A stretch of 64,000 nucleotides of DNA, from positions 13,844,001 to 13,908,000 of the forward strand of contig CM065326.1 of NCBI GenBank assembly GCA_033032175.1, read 5' to 3'. Below the pieces are notes generated by a model that saw nothing but the letters and a program-made list of their open reading frames with translations, was not told the origin of the DNA and ran no database searches. Every line of letters starts with the position of its first letter. The stretch's first letter is position 1. The stretch comes from Saturnia japonica (taxonomy: Eukaryota; Arthropoda; Insecta; Lepidoptera; Saturniidae). Both the position numbers and the translations under genes were made by a program. Of the stretch, positions 1-12,841 are shown one piece after another.

Positions 1-700
1 AAACTCTTTATTCGCGAGGGGGTATCGTTGAAAAAGCATACAGGGGGTATGTTCCGTAAATATGCCGCGAATACAGAAACCGTAAAAATGGAATGGTAAT
101 TTATATGGGATTATAGGGGATACGTTCCTAGATGACAAAATAAAAAACAAGTATAAAAAAAATGAATTTAATTGAAGTTTTTGACCATATTGACTAATTA
201 TTATCTTCAGGCTTAGGCAATGATTTAAAGAATTTTGTAATTCTTTTTTGCTTGGCAGTTTTTGGAAGCTCCTTCAATTCAGAATGATATTCAACAGTGG
301 CATTAGCAATTTGCCTCTTAAAAATAAAACTTCGTTCCATAGACGGATCAATTTTCATAAAGAAATCACAAAGCTCATTTGCCATTCTTAAACCTTCACT
401 AAGATTTTTCGAATTAAATGTCTCGTTTCCCGTGCTCGTTAAAGCCTCTTCTTCAATGGGCTGTGAATTTAACATTTCCTCCAAGTCAGTTTCAGTCAAA
501 TCTTCATTTTGCGATTCAAGCAACTACTGAATGTCACTTGATTCTATCTGTTCGAACCCATTTCGTCCTATTCCATTCGCATTTCGACTATGTTTGCAGT
601 CAAAGTACCGATTAGATCCGCGAATAAAGAAATCTTTAGCCGCAAATATGAAAATTGGGTCCAATTTTTTTAATCCGCGAATAGTGAAAACACCAATGAA
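1..700 (-). mobile_element. pogo/Tigger-like transposon fragment
   Basis: Coding remains on the minus strand (194-523) give a 109-residue transposase tail that is acidic and ends with a short basic segment containing QKRITKFF. The flanks carry CCGCGAAT-type motifs (near 5-75 and 617-690) resembling the terminal region of the complete pogo element at 35669-37786, including a shared GGGATACGTTCC-like stretch. Only the C-terminal part of the transposase is present, so this looks like an internally deleted copy. The true left end may lie outside the window. The family call rests on the C-terminal tail and the end motifs, not on a catalytic domain. Confidence 0.55.
194..523 (-). pseudogene. pogo/Tigger transposase C-terminal remnant
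   Basis: A 109-residue open stretch with no catalytic motif. It has an acidic N-terminal half, then a basic segment, and ends in a PCNA-interacting-peptide-like QxxIxxFF motif (QKRITKFF) about 15 residues from the stop. The same kind of motif ends the other pogo transposase in this window (QKTIDVFF). The ATG and DDE regions that should precede it are absent. A host gene is less likely because terminal-repeat-like sequence flanks it. Confidence 0.5.
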
Positions 701-1139
701 GGAAGCGCTAATAAGGAGCTTTTACTATTCTATGCCTACAAAGGTAACTACTTCGAGAAGTTTTGTGGTTATGAAGATAAGAATTAGATTCTATCTTTAT
801 TATATATTTTGTTGTAAATATTAAAATTTGCGTGCTTAATATTCTACAGTTAACTTTGTATTCTGAATGTCGTGCGTTGAAAGTTAACAAGGAAAATAAG
901 GGGGTGCCACCAACTGCCGCCCTCTCCGTGGATAGCATAACCTATTGATGAAAATTGGGAAGTTTAGTTCAAATAATAAAATCGCCTTTATTCGTATTAT
1001 CAATATAGGTTTTCCTATTTCCTTGTCGCAGGATGGGGAGCTACATGGGAAAAAATGTCCAATCCATACTAAAAAGAGACAAGCACATAAATCTATAGGA
1101 TTTAGCTTGTGAGAGAATGAAGTAGGATATAAATGGTTA
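701..1139. other. no gene seen
   Basis: AT-rich sequence with short open frames only and no splice-supported exon. Confidence 0.4.
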
Positions 1140-1310
1140 ATGAAAGTCCTGATTTACACGATTATGATTGCCGTCGAATTGGCCGAGCTGTTTGACGACC
1201 AGGCTTGTATGCACTGTTGTGTGTACACAGCACAAGTGGTCTCATAGTTCGAGTCCAACGGATTTAGGATTAATCACAATTATGAATATCAGGACTTGCA
1301 TTCATTGTGT
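1140..1310 (+). repeat. possible tRNA-derived SINE relic
   Basis: Contains a good RNA polymerase III B-box-like string (GTTCGAGTCC near 1248) with a weak upstream A-box-like segment. Diverged; no second copy was found in the window to confirm it. Confidence 0.25.
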
Positions 1311-1340
1311 ATAATGTTGTCTATCTCATTCCCTCGTAGG

Positions 1341-2151
1341 CAGAGCTGGGCAAAATACATGCTTTGCTTAATTTAAAATAAAAATACGAAATACTACATA
1401 TCTCGCATGTATTTAAAATACGAAATACAAAATATTTTTAAGTCGTGTATTTTAAATATAAAATACAAAATACAGTACTTTAACTATTTTTATTTAAAAT
1501 ACAAATTACAAAATATAGTAAATAATAGGTCCTTATATATGAAATTAGCGTTTTATATGGAAAAGTAAAACAATAAAAATATTATGAAATTATACATTTA
1601 ATCAATCGAAGTATGTACCATTATTATGCACTATGCACTTTCGCCATTTTATAGATAGTTAAATGATTCCATTGCTAAAAAAATTGTACAAGCGAGAATC
1701 AGTAAAATCTTTGAAGGCAGTTTGGACAGCCGCGTCATCGGAACTGAAATTTTTTCCTGACAAGAAATTGTCCAAATTCCGAAAAAAGTAGTAATATTTT
1801 AAAGCAAAGTCCGGGGAGCATGGTGGGCGTCGAAGACATTCCAACCACAATACCTCTAATTTAGCGTCCGTCTGTCGTGAAGTATGGGGTCTAGCGTTGT
1901 CCTGAAGCAGCAGTGGGCTAGAGAGATTGACCAGCCTCGGTTTATGTTCAAATGTATTTCTTCAAATGTATTTTGAAGCCATAAGTATTTGAAATAGTAA
2001 CTACAAAATACCAGAGTCAGGTATTCGAAATACCAATTACAAATTAAATTTTTAGGAAGTAATAGAAATATAAAATATAAAATACATTATATATATTTGT
2101 ATATCAATTATGTATTTAAATTACATGTCATTCAAATACTGCCCAACCCTG
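1341..2151. mobile_element. hAT-like MITE with 8-bp target duplication
   Basis: The element begins CAGAGCTGGGCA and ends with the reverse complement CAGGGTTGGGCA, a hAT-type terminal inverted repeat. Flanks CTCGTAGG (1333-1340) and CTCGTAAG (2152-2159) match at 7 of 8 bases, the target duplication length expected of hAT transposons. The body is full of short ATTTTAAATACAAAAT repeats and carries no hAT transposase. A piece of a mariner element sits in the middle (about 1525-1930). Confidence 0.7.
1525..1930 (-). pseudogene. mariner transposase fragment inside the hAT-like MITE
   Basis: On the minus strand, 1659-1850 reads as the C-terminal third of a mariner transposase: a proline-rich PPCSPDFA segment, then FFRNLDNFLSGK and a region resembling the 'ALKEFF' helix. 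The catalytic ASP region is degraded (PDFALKYY in place of PDLAPSDY). The left flank, GGTCCTTATATATGAAATT at about 1530, resembles a mariner-type end. It differs from the two longer mariner copies in the window, so it belongs to another mariner family. Confidence 0.5.
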
Positions 2152-2159
2152 CTCGTAAG

Positions 2160-3048
2160 ATGAGTGAAATAAATGTATGCCCCTTGTTCCTTATTCGTTT
2201 TTATCGAGTTTCGAAGAACAACGGTACTAAAGAAGTTTTCACATCAAAAATACTACCAGTATGTATTTAAGGGCTTTTATTTGTATTGCATATCTCATTT
2301 GATTTTTATTCCAATCCAGTGTCACGATGTCGCTGGCGAGATAGAAGACGTTCACCTTTCTAGGCAATTATGCTTAAAATATCGATTACATTGCGTGGTC
2401 GTGACCTTTTTTTATCGTTCCCATATTATCGATATTAATATTGTAAACAGGTAAAGTTTGTGAATATATTTGCAATGGGTAATTACTGGGAATAAACTGT
2501 CATATTCTGAAAATTCTATCATTAATCCGAAGCGACATTATCCCCGAATGATAAAGGTGAATGATTAATCTGTTGTAAGTTACGTGAAATGAAGATTAAA
2601 ATACAAGATTTTTAATATTACCGTCTATATAAAATAGTTTTATTTTAAAGTACAAATTACAGATATTAATTGTGATTCATTTCAGTGTCAGGTGTCGTAG
2701 TGGGCTCTTAGTAAAACAATTTTTAAACTTATAATTTAATTACATTTTTTATTTTAACGCCACCTATAATAATTTTTTGACCCTAAAACTTTTACAGGAC
2801 CATATCGAACAGAACAAAATGAGAATTAAACCCAACAGGAAACAGAGATTTCAGATGTTTCAAAAATTGCCTATTTCTGGATAACCTTTTCTTTCCATAA
2901 AACCATACACGGACTATAAAAAAAAGAATAATCGAAATTGGTCCAGCCTTTCTCAAGTGATGCGCTTACCTTCGAACATCATTCCATTATTATTTATATA
3001 GATAACTTAACAAATGTAAATTATTATCAATAGTTTTCTTATTTAGAA
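2160..3048. other. no gene seen
   Basis: AT-rich; the longest open frame (2173-2454, plus) has no recognisable motif. Confidence 0.4.
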
Positions 3049-3270
3049 CTAGCTGTGCCTGCGGATTCGCTCGCGTGGACGACAAAAGAACGCTTACCTA
3101 GTGCTTATAAAAAGTCGTAGTTTCTTAAAACTTTAATAAGTTTTTATTGAATGAAAAATTTATTTTTCTATCAAAGGAGTTAAAACAAAATGTAATCAAA
3201 ATCTATCCAGCAGTTATTGCGTGAAGCGCGCACAAAGGAATAACTCAGTTATTTTATATATGTGTATAGA
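3049..3270 (-). mobile_element. short non-autonomous Helitron
   Basis: Read on the minus strand it starts TCTATACACATATATAAAAT and ends in a GC-rich stretch followed by CTAG. The flanks are A at the 5' side and T at the 3' side, as expected for Helitron insertion between A and T. The ending (GCRGGCACAGCTAG type) recurs at least seven more times in this window. Confidence 0.65.
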
Positions 3271-4138
3271 TTTCTTGCTTCGTTCTAACATAACAGCATT
3301 GAATAGGTACATTTAGTTCAACGCACGCGTGTACAAAGGTAATTTACGACAGTAACAATGGAGTTGGCAATTACTGCGATTACAAACGGAATCTAAGGCA
3401 GGGGGCCACCAGCGCAGGCTCGGTGACGTGATGTGTCACTTTAAATTGCTTGATTTATCTATCAACTTATATTTTAGTATAGGTCTACTCTATATAATAC
3501 TCTGCTTGTATTTTTATAGGTTTGACCTTGCTGTCGCCTCACGAGAGTATTGTTTGGAACTGGAAGATAGACACACGCTAAATTTAGCCAGGAAATACCG
3601 CTCAAGTTTTTTTAAAATACCTACAAGTTGACAAACAAACGTACAACCCGCTTGTTAGCGACGCATAGGGCTAGGCGTGATTATTTAAGAGATAATATTA
3701 ATATTTAGTTGTAGGTATAAGATGCTAGGCTTCAGAAATCAACAATTATATTTGAAAAATCATTGATTTATAGTTTCTGTATTATATAAATAAAATGTAG
3801 GTATTAAAAGAAAGTAACTGCGTAGTAATAAAGCTTATAATTTCGTAATAATAGCATAATCTTTGTTTTAAACCAGTTATGTGTAATGTTTGTGGTTTTA
3901 TAGGAATAGTTAGGCTTATATGTGAAATCTATCGTGTTTGTAATGCTTATAAATTCATATATTTACGAAGTTTAATATTCATTAATGTTATATTGTGTGT
4001 ATTTAGGTAGATATTAATGTTCTTAATAGATTTGAATAGGTTTTGTAACATTGCAATAAGAATCTTGTGAGATATTAGCTATTTACGTGAAATTGTAATA
4101 ATAATAATAACAGAATAGGCGCGACGCGCCACAAGTCG
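3271..4138. other. no gene seen
   Basis: AT-rich sequence with a short (AAT)n tract near 4098-4110. No coding evidence. Confidence 0.4.
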
Positions 4139-4350
4139 TGTTACTAGGCAATGTAAGAGTAGGAGGGGAATAGACGCCATCGTTCCGTCCCACTCCAACA
4201 CCGGTATAAATAAGGGGCTGTTGCGGCCAACCGGCAAACAGTGTTAAACGCTATTCAAGACAAGAAGACTCAAGACCCTGAAGACCTGCAAGAACCTCTG
4301 TGTCAAAAAACCGAAGCACTGAATAGTATTAAGAAATATTGTGAATAATT
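4139..4350 (+). promoter_or_regulatory. TATA-containing promoter-like module
   Basis: A GC-rich island within AT-rich DNA. GTATAAATAAGG at 4203-4214 is followed about 30 bases later by CAGTG (4239), a plausible initiator, and then a purine-rich leader without a long ORF. It could be the promoter half of a decayed LTR or a host promoter; no downstream exon was identified. Confidence 0.3.
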
Positions 4351-4615
4351 GTAATTAGCCATTCTGCTTGTGAAGATTGAATACAGTGACTTGATTTTGG
4401 TGTTCATGTATGTCATTATCTTCGAGAAATCTTTCACCCGCCAGTGACCCAGTCCACTTATTCTCTGAAGCTACGCCAGCGCCACGCCTTCGTGTAGGCT
4501 CCTCACTGCATGTGTACCTTTGATGTTTCGCTCTCTTCACGTCTGATAGGTTTGGGTGTGAACAGAGTTGGTCGCACGTAGGTGAGCTCGACAGTAAGCG
4601 GTCACTATAGCTCAT

Positions 4616-4735
4616 TGACACTTGTAACACCAGAATTGCAGAGGTACCTACAGGCTACCATCACTCCTCAAGGAGCTTTAGAAACCCTACTTACCATAAG
4701 AAGATAACGCAAGATTATTTGGCTACGACAGGGGT
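4616..4735 (+). repeat. SINE-like repeat, family B, partial
   Basis: Shares the segment with CTTGTAACAC, AGGAGCTTT and AAACCCTACTTACCA with the fuller copy at 27685-27885. Confidence 0.45.
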
Positions 4736-4744
4736 GATATATGT

Positions 4745-5100
4745 CAAAATTAAAATCAAAATAATCTTTATTTAATTTAGGCCCTGAGAAGGTACTTATG
4801 AACGTCAAAATACTACTGTCGGTTCGGAAAATATCCCAGAGATCGAGAAGAACCGGTAAGAAACTCGATCGGGTTTATGTTTTTTATGTCAACTGTACAT
4901 GCACAGAGAGAGAGTCACTTCCAGACATCACTATAATTCACAATAATGATCCACTCTATAATAACCATTTGACAGTAAAGCCCGCTTGACATGGTCCTTG
5001 AACTTTTTGTCCGGCAAGTTAGTAATATGCTTCGGAATCTTGTTATAGAACCTAACACTATTACCTAAAACAACTTTTAGTCTTACTAAGTCCAAAACAC
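4745..5100 (-). mobile_element. LINE family C, 3' fragment
   Basis: Minus strand: contains the end of the reverse-transcriptase ORF (a VLGNSVRFYNKIPKHI-like segment around 5015-5075) and the 3' UTR with GATCGAGTTTCTTACCGG. It ends in TTAAATAAAGATTATTTTGA-like A/T sequence. The same 3' end occurs at 32755-33275 and 60755-61140 on the plus strand. Confidence 0.6.
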
Positions 5101-5747
5101 GGTACGACTAATGTACCAGGTTTCTGGTAACAGTACCAGGTAAACAATATGCTAATACGCAATATTACTAACCTTCTATATCGATCAAAGCCCCTATTGC
5201 TTTGTACACGGAAGAGCTAAGAAAAGGTCTCCAGGTGGCTAAAAGACCTTAACTTTGCACAATAAGGACACAGACGAGCTAACAACAAAAGTTCTCCAGG
5301 GGTCGGACGACGTTACTAAGCCTCTGGAATTTGCTTGAGGTACAACTTTTTTTTTCAAATACAACTTGCCAACTAGCTAACACACTCGAGTTTAAAATCT
5401 GTCGCCAAACACCTGCGGGTGTTCTGAGCAGCTGCACTTGAGAGCCAGTTTCTCCACCATCATGGGTCACATCAGGTGATATTTTGGCCATAAGGCTAAT
5501 AATAAAAAAAACGATTAAAAACCTTTGAGCGACATGTGTACTAGGATACTGGGCGCACAATCTAAGTATCTACCATCCCTGAGCTGCGAGCTTCTGGTAC
5601 TTCACCAGTCGGGCTGCTCCATGTAGATAAATCTGGAACTGGATTTCTCTGAGCCCTATCCGCAGCGTCTGCAGCTGCCGGAGCATACAGATGTTTGACA
5701 ATAATCACAGTAAAGTGGTAAGGTACACAAACGATTATTTGGACTAG
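5101..5747. other. no confident gene
   Basis: The minus strand has a 93-residue open frame (5279-5560) and further coding-like sequence near 5580-5700. I recognise no domain; it may be a retroelement gag relic. Confidence 0.25.
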
Positions 5748-5985
5748 CGGCCGCCTAATGATCGTAATTCGACCAGCGAATTTTTAATCATAGTCTATTG
5801 TCTGTTTGACATTTGCAGTATGAACCTAAACAATGAATATTATATCACTTGCTGTCACTTTTAGTTGAGTGACAATGTCAATATTCAATTCAATATAATA
5901 TAATATTCAACCAATTCAATGGCACTTGTCAGGTTACTTAGGATTCGCAGTATTAATTTATTGAATTTAGTGGCGTGCAGCGTTT
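5748..5985 (+). repeat. interspersed repeat 'ACTAGCGG', copy 1
   Basis: Starts ACTAGCGGCCGCCTAATGAT and contains TATGAACCTAAACAATGA and CACTTGCTGTCACTTTT. Related copies lie at 27066-27245 (plus) and 60395-60565 (minus). Confidence 0.6.
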
Positions 5986-7450
5986 ATCGTTGGATTGTAA
6001 GATGTTTAGTTATTTTGGGGAACACCATGGCTCCCAACTCTCTCAGAAAGCCATAATTGCTTTAACTCAATGGAAGTTGAATTATAATTGTCATTAAAAA
6101 ACGGTCAGCTGTAAGAATGTATATAATATATGGAAATGACACTTTGACCTTTACGTGATTGAGACCTTGATGACAAAGAGCGAGGATGTTCATGCTTCAA
6201 TCATAAGAAATAGCGCGGTATTCTCATACATACATGTCATCATGCCTGTATTCCCCGAAGGGTTAGTGTGAAAAAAAGTTTCACTTTTACCGTGGTTTCA
6301 TAAAACCACAATATTTTTTCCTTATATTTATTAACCTATAGCAAGCAGATCAAGAGCCCTTCCATAGAATTTGCTCGAGCCTACATTTTTTTTTCGACAA
6401 CATTCGATTACAGACTATATTTTTAGCGATAAGCGCCCTGGAGACATTACAGGCTTTGACAGGTTCACCGGGTTTGGAAGGTTTTCAGTGTCATATAACT
6501 TTAAAGCCAGTTTGCGGCGCCCCGGGTGTGCTCGAATATAGGTACCTCTACCTTAAAAGGTAATATCCCAATATTACCATATTATATCGTAAGATCAATA
6601 TATTAGGCGAGTAATTGCAACTCTGATAGATATGTAATGATATGTATAATAATTAATATACATTATATTGTTGTCGTTATTCTAGAGGTAAACAAAAAGT
6701 TGAAAAATTTTACTTGTGATCTCTACACACGGTTATAGTTGATGCATAATAAATACGATATAACTGAGAACTTTAGCTTATTCAGCATTAAAATCTTCTT
6801 CTTATTTATGGCACCGTGTGTAATTAACACAATTTCGCCAATGTCCGTAGATATGAATGTACATTCTCTACGGTAGGTAGAGCTACAAACGAAGGAGACT
6901 GATTGTTAAATGGTAGAAGTCCAAAAAAGAATAAATTTAGTATGTTAAACATGACAGATAAAATCTAGTGACGTTTGTCAGTTATACATAAAAAGTCTAT
7001 GGTTAAACCAAGAAGTTCATTTCAATAGTGAAACTTCTTTGAATTCAATAGTTTAAATTGAGAATGTAATTTACTCAGAACGTGCCAAGCATTACTTTTG
7101 ATTGATTGTATAGTTTAAAACATAACGTGGGCAAGTCAATCTCGGGAAAAAAATGTCATGTGTCACAAAAAAATAAAACCGTGAAATGCCTGTCGCTGCC
7201 TATGGCTTCTCGGTTGGTCTTGTTACTATCCAGCGTCCCGCAGACCTAAAGGAAAGTCTTACTTAGGCGATCAGCCTATAATATGTGCCTACCTACATGT
7301 ATTACCTAAGGCCTTCAATTTAAAATAACTTTCAAGTGTAAAACACATTTCAATGTAAAAAATAATTACTCCGCTTCAGTTTTATTTACAAAATGAATCG
7401 AAACATCGATGTAATTTGCAAATATAGTCGGGTTTACAGTATCGATAATA
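5986..7450. other. no gene; SINE tail and hairpins
   Basis: 6215-6270 is the reversed tail of SINE family A (CCTGTATTCCCCGAAGGGTT). Just after it is a perfect 7-bp hairpin, GTGGTTT-cata-AAACCAC (6292-6309). The rest is anonymous. Confidence 0.4.
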
Positions 7451-7454
7451 AAAA

Positions 7455-7796
7455 TTAGGAATAAATAATTATAAGAAAGATACTTTTAGAACTGACTACA
7501 CTGTTAGTTATAAAGCCGCTGCGGCTTTTACAGCTACAGATTGAGCGCAGAGGGCACTCAGCCGCGAAAGGAAGATACTTGTATGAGACTGCCCTTTTAT
7601 ACTGCAATAAAGATTTGCGTAAGTGACCTTTTTTTGTATTTTTAGCTAACCGTTTAACAATATTAGGAAAGTTGTGAATGAGCTTTTCTTTTTCGTCACT
7701 CGGTCGCCTAGATACTATATGCAGCTGTTTGAATCCCAAAAAGCTATAAGAGTTCTGTATGGTATTTCTCTCAATAGTCACTAAATGCATTTGCAA
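7455..7796 (-). other. unassigned 113-codon open frame downstream of RpS20
   Basis: No recognised domain, basic composition. A short piece (GGGCACTCAGCCGCGAAAG) also occurs near 34820, so it is probably repeat-derived rather than a gene. Confidence 0.15.
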
Positions 7797-7905
7797 GTCG
7801 AATAAAAAAAAAAATGCTTTATGGCGAAGTTTAACTATGGAGGCATTAGATCAATATTCCTCCATTAAAATACAAATAAAACATCCCAACTAGTTCAAAA
7901 TAATA

Positions 7906-7911
7906 TTTATT
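7906..7911 (-). terminator. RpS20 polyadenylation signal
   Basis: AATAAA on the minus strand about 12 bases after the RpS20 stop codon. Confidence 0.6.
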
Positions 7912-7922
7912 GGCAGTTGTGC

Positions 7923-10549
<2,627 letters not shown>

Positions 10550-10559
10550 ATTGTTGCGA

Positions 10560-10700
10560 TATTCCGGTCGAGATAAACAACTTTCAAATTAAAAATTGCT
10601 CAGCGCTGAACCGGAGCACAGCTTTGTCTCAAATTAAGAAAATGAAAGAAGAAAATCCGAATTTATCGCTGCAATCGGCACATTTGACATTTAACTTAGT
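10560..10700 (-). promoter_or_regulatory. RpS20 5' UTR and promoter region
   Basis: Minus-strand sequence upstream of the exon 1 ATG. A TC-rich initiator-like element lies around 10640-10660; the leader then runs through GGTTCAGCGCTGAGC into the ATG. Exact start site inferred, not seen. Confidence 0.35.
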
Positions 10701-10984
10701 GATGACTCGGTTGAATCGAACGCCTTATGCATAATCGACTTTTTGAAAAATATGAAACCTCCGCTACAATAGTATTCGCCTATTCGAAAACTTATGGGCA
10801 CGAAAATGCTTGAATAATAAAAATGTCAAAGTCAGTAGGTATATCAATAATTAACAAGTATATTACTAGTTTATAATTTTCGTAACTTTTATTAATACAA
10901 TATCTACTTAAATAAAATGATTGAGATTTTAACTACTGAGAAAATATCGAACAATTTTTTTTGTTTTACACCTTTACTTTACTT

Positions 10985-11124
10985 GATACTTGGACCTTAT
11001 CAAAGAAAAACAATTATGACGATATCTTCATTCAATACAAATTTTTTAAAGTTTAACAAATAAAGATTTTTACAAGAAATACGCGTTCTTGTGTCGTCCA
11101 CGCGAGCGCCGCGAGCACAGCTAA
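10985..11124 (+). mobile_element. Helitron 3' end fragment
   Basis: Ends GCGAGCACAGCTAA followed by T, a CTRR-type Helitron terminus preceded by the CGCGAGCGCCGCGAG stem region. The 5' end is not clear. Confidence 0.45.
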
Positions 11125-11320
11125 TACAAAACATAATTTTTGGTGTTTACTTCTTAAGTATCGATTTTAATATTTTTAGACCCGACATGTAAATTAGATG
11201 AGTAAAGTAAAATGTTAGGTTGTAATAAGATCGATGGATTATTACGTGATTAAATTGTAAGAGTTCAAACTTGTAAAACAACATTTTTAGATAACCCTGT
11301 TTGGAATACAAATTCATTAA

Positions 11321-11967
<647 letters not shown>

Positions 11968-12013
11968 CACTAGTTTATTGAGAACGCTGTGTATATATTG
12001 ATTTGTAACAAAA

Positions 12014-12019
12014 AATAAA
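12014..12019 (+). terminator. polyadenylation signal carried by the SRP54 retrocopy
   Basis: AATAAA 47 bases after the stop codon of the retrocopy. Confidence 0.4.
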
Positions 12020-12039
12020 GAGAATTGATTGATTAGCCA

Positions 12040-12450
12040 AATCGTACGATGCCGCGATCGCTGTCATTGGTGAATTGTATGGCAGGTGCATCGCTCGGCT
12101 CGCTCCACCCTCCTAGTTTCATCCGACGACTCTGCTGGCACGTAAGCCAGTCTGCTTCGTGCTTTGGCCGTGAACTCGCGTTTGTTTGTTTGTACGCGCT
12201 TTGTCATTCCGGACATTCGGCTAGCTCTGAGATATATGTGATTCACGTTGGTTGAATTTATTGCATTGTATAACTTTGAGTTGGTGTCCCAGGAGGGTTT
12301 GATGAACAGATCGCTTGCGTGACAGTCCTGTGGGATTTGAGGCTGCACACACACACACACACACAGTTCACTCTACACACACATACTTCCCAATCTGCAG
12401 TCCAGGTCGACGGGGCAAGGTCAAGGTCACCGCCCGCTCTTGACGAGGTG
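12040..12450 (+). other. GC-rich island, possible non-coding first exon
   Basis: Unusually CpG-rich for this window. Includes a (CA)n run at 12345-12365 and ends with GACGAG/GTGAGT at about 12445-12453, a consensus splice donor on the plus strand. No long conserved ORF. It could be a 5' untranslated exon of a transcript continuing to the right, but no acceptor partner was identified. Confidence 0.25.
12344..12365 (+). repeat. (CA)n microsatellite
   Basis: About eleven CA dinucleotides in a row. Confidence 0.9.
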
Positions 12451-12715
12451 AGTCTCCTTTATTTGTTATTAAAATAATTACTGTGTATCGCAGTAATAGC
12501 TTCGAGAGGGATTGATTCGCAATTGGTTGAATTAAGGGCCCAGCACATATTACGCGAACCTTCTCGAACAAACCACAAGGTAAAATTTTATCAAATAAAT
12601 ATTCAAATGACATAATTTTGTTTTTCGTGAATAAATGAACCCATGACCATATCACCAACCACAAAGAAAGTTGGTACATAGTTATATAGAAAACAAAACA
12701 ATAGATTACAATTGG

Positions 12716-12721
12716 TTTATT
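12716..12721 (-). terminator. TRAPPC2L polyadenylation signal candidate
   Basis: AATAAA on the minus strand 121 bases past the stop codon. Confidence 0.45.
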
Positions 12722-12841
12722 AAATTATATAAATCAAAGTGTACAGTTAAACATTATGATATATTTTTGCAGAACTTTAAAAATAATAATAGCTAAAAAT
12801 AGACAATTCTTAAATAATAATGTTTAATAATTTAAAGGAAC

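Noticed and set aside
4139..4629. Solo LTR with TGTTAC ... GTAACA ends and a TATA box
   Set aside because: The right end GTAACACCAG belongs to SINE-like family B (same text at 27745-27760), and there is no target duplication.
7455..7796. Host gene next to RpS20
   Set aside because: No domain, no conserved start, and part of the sequence recurs near 34820.
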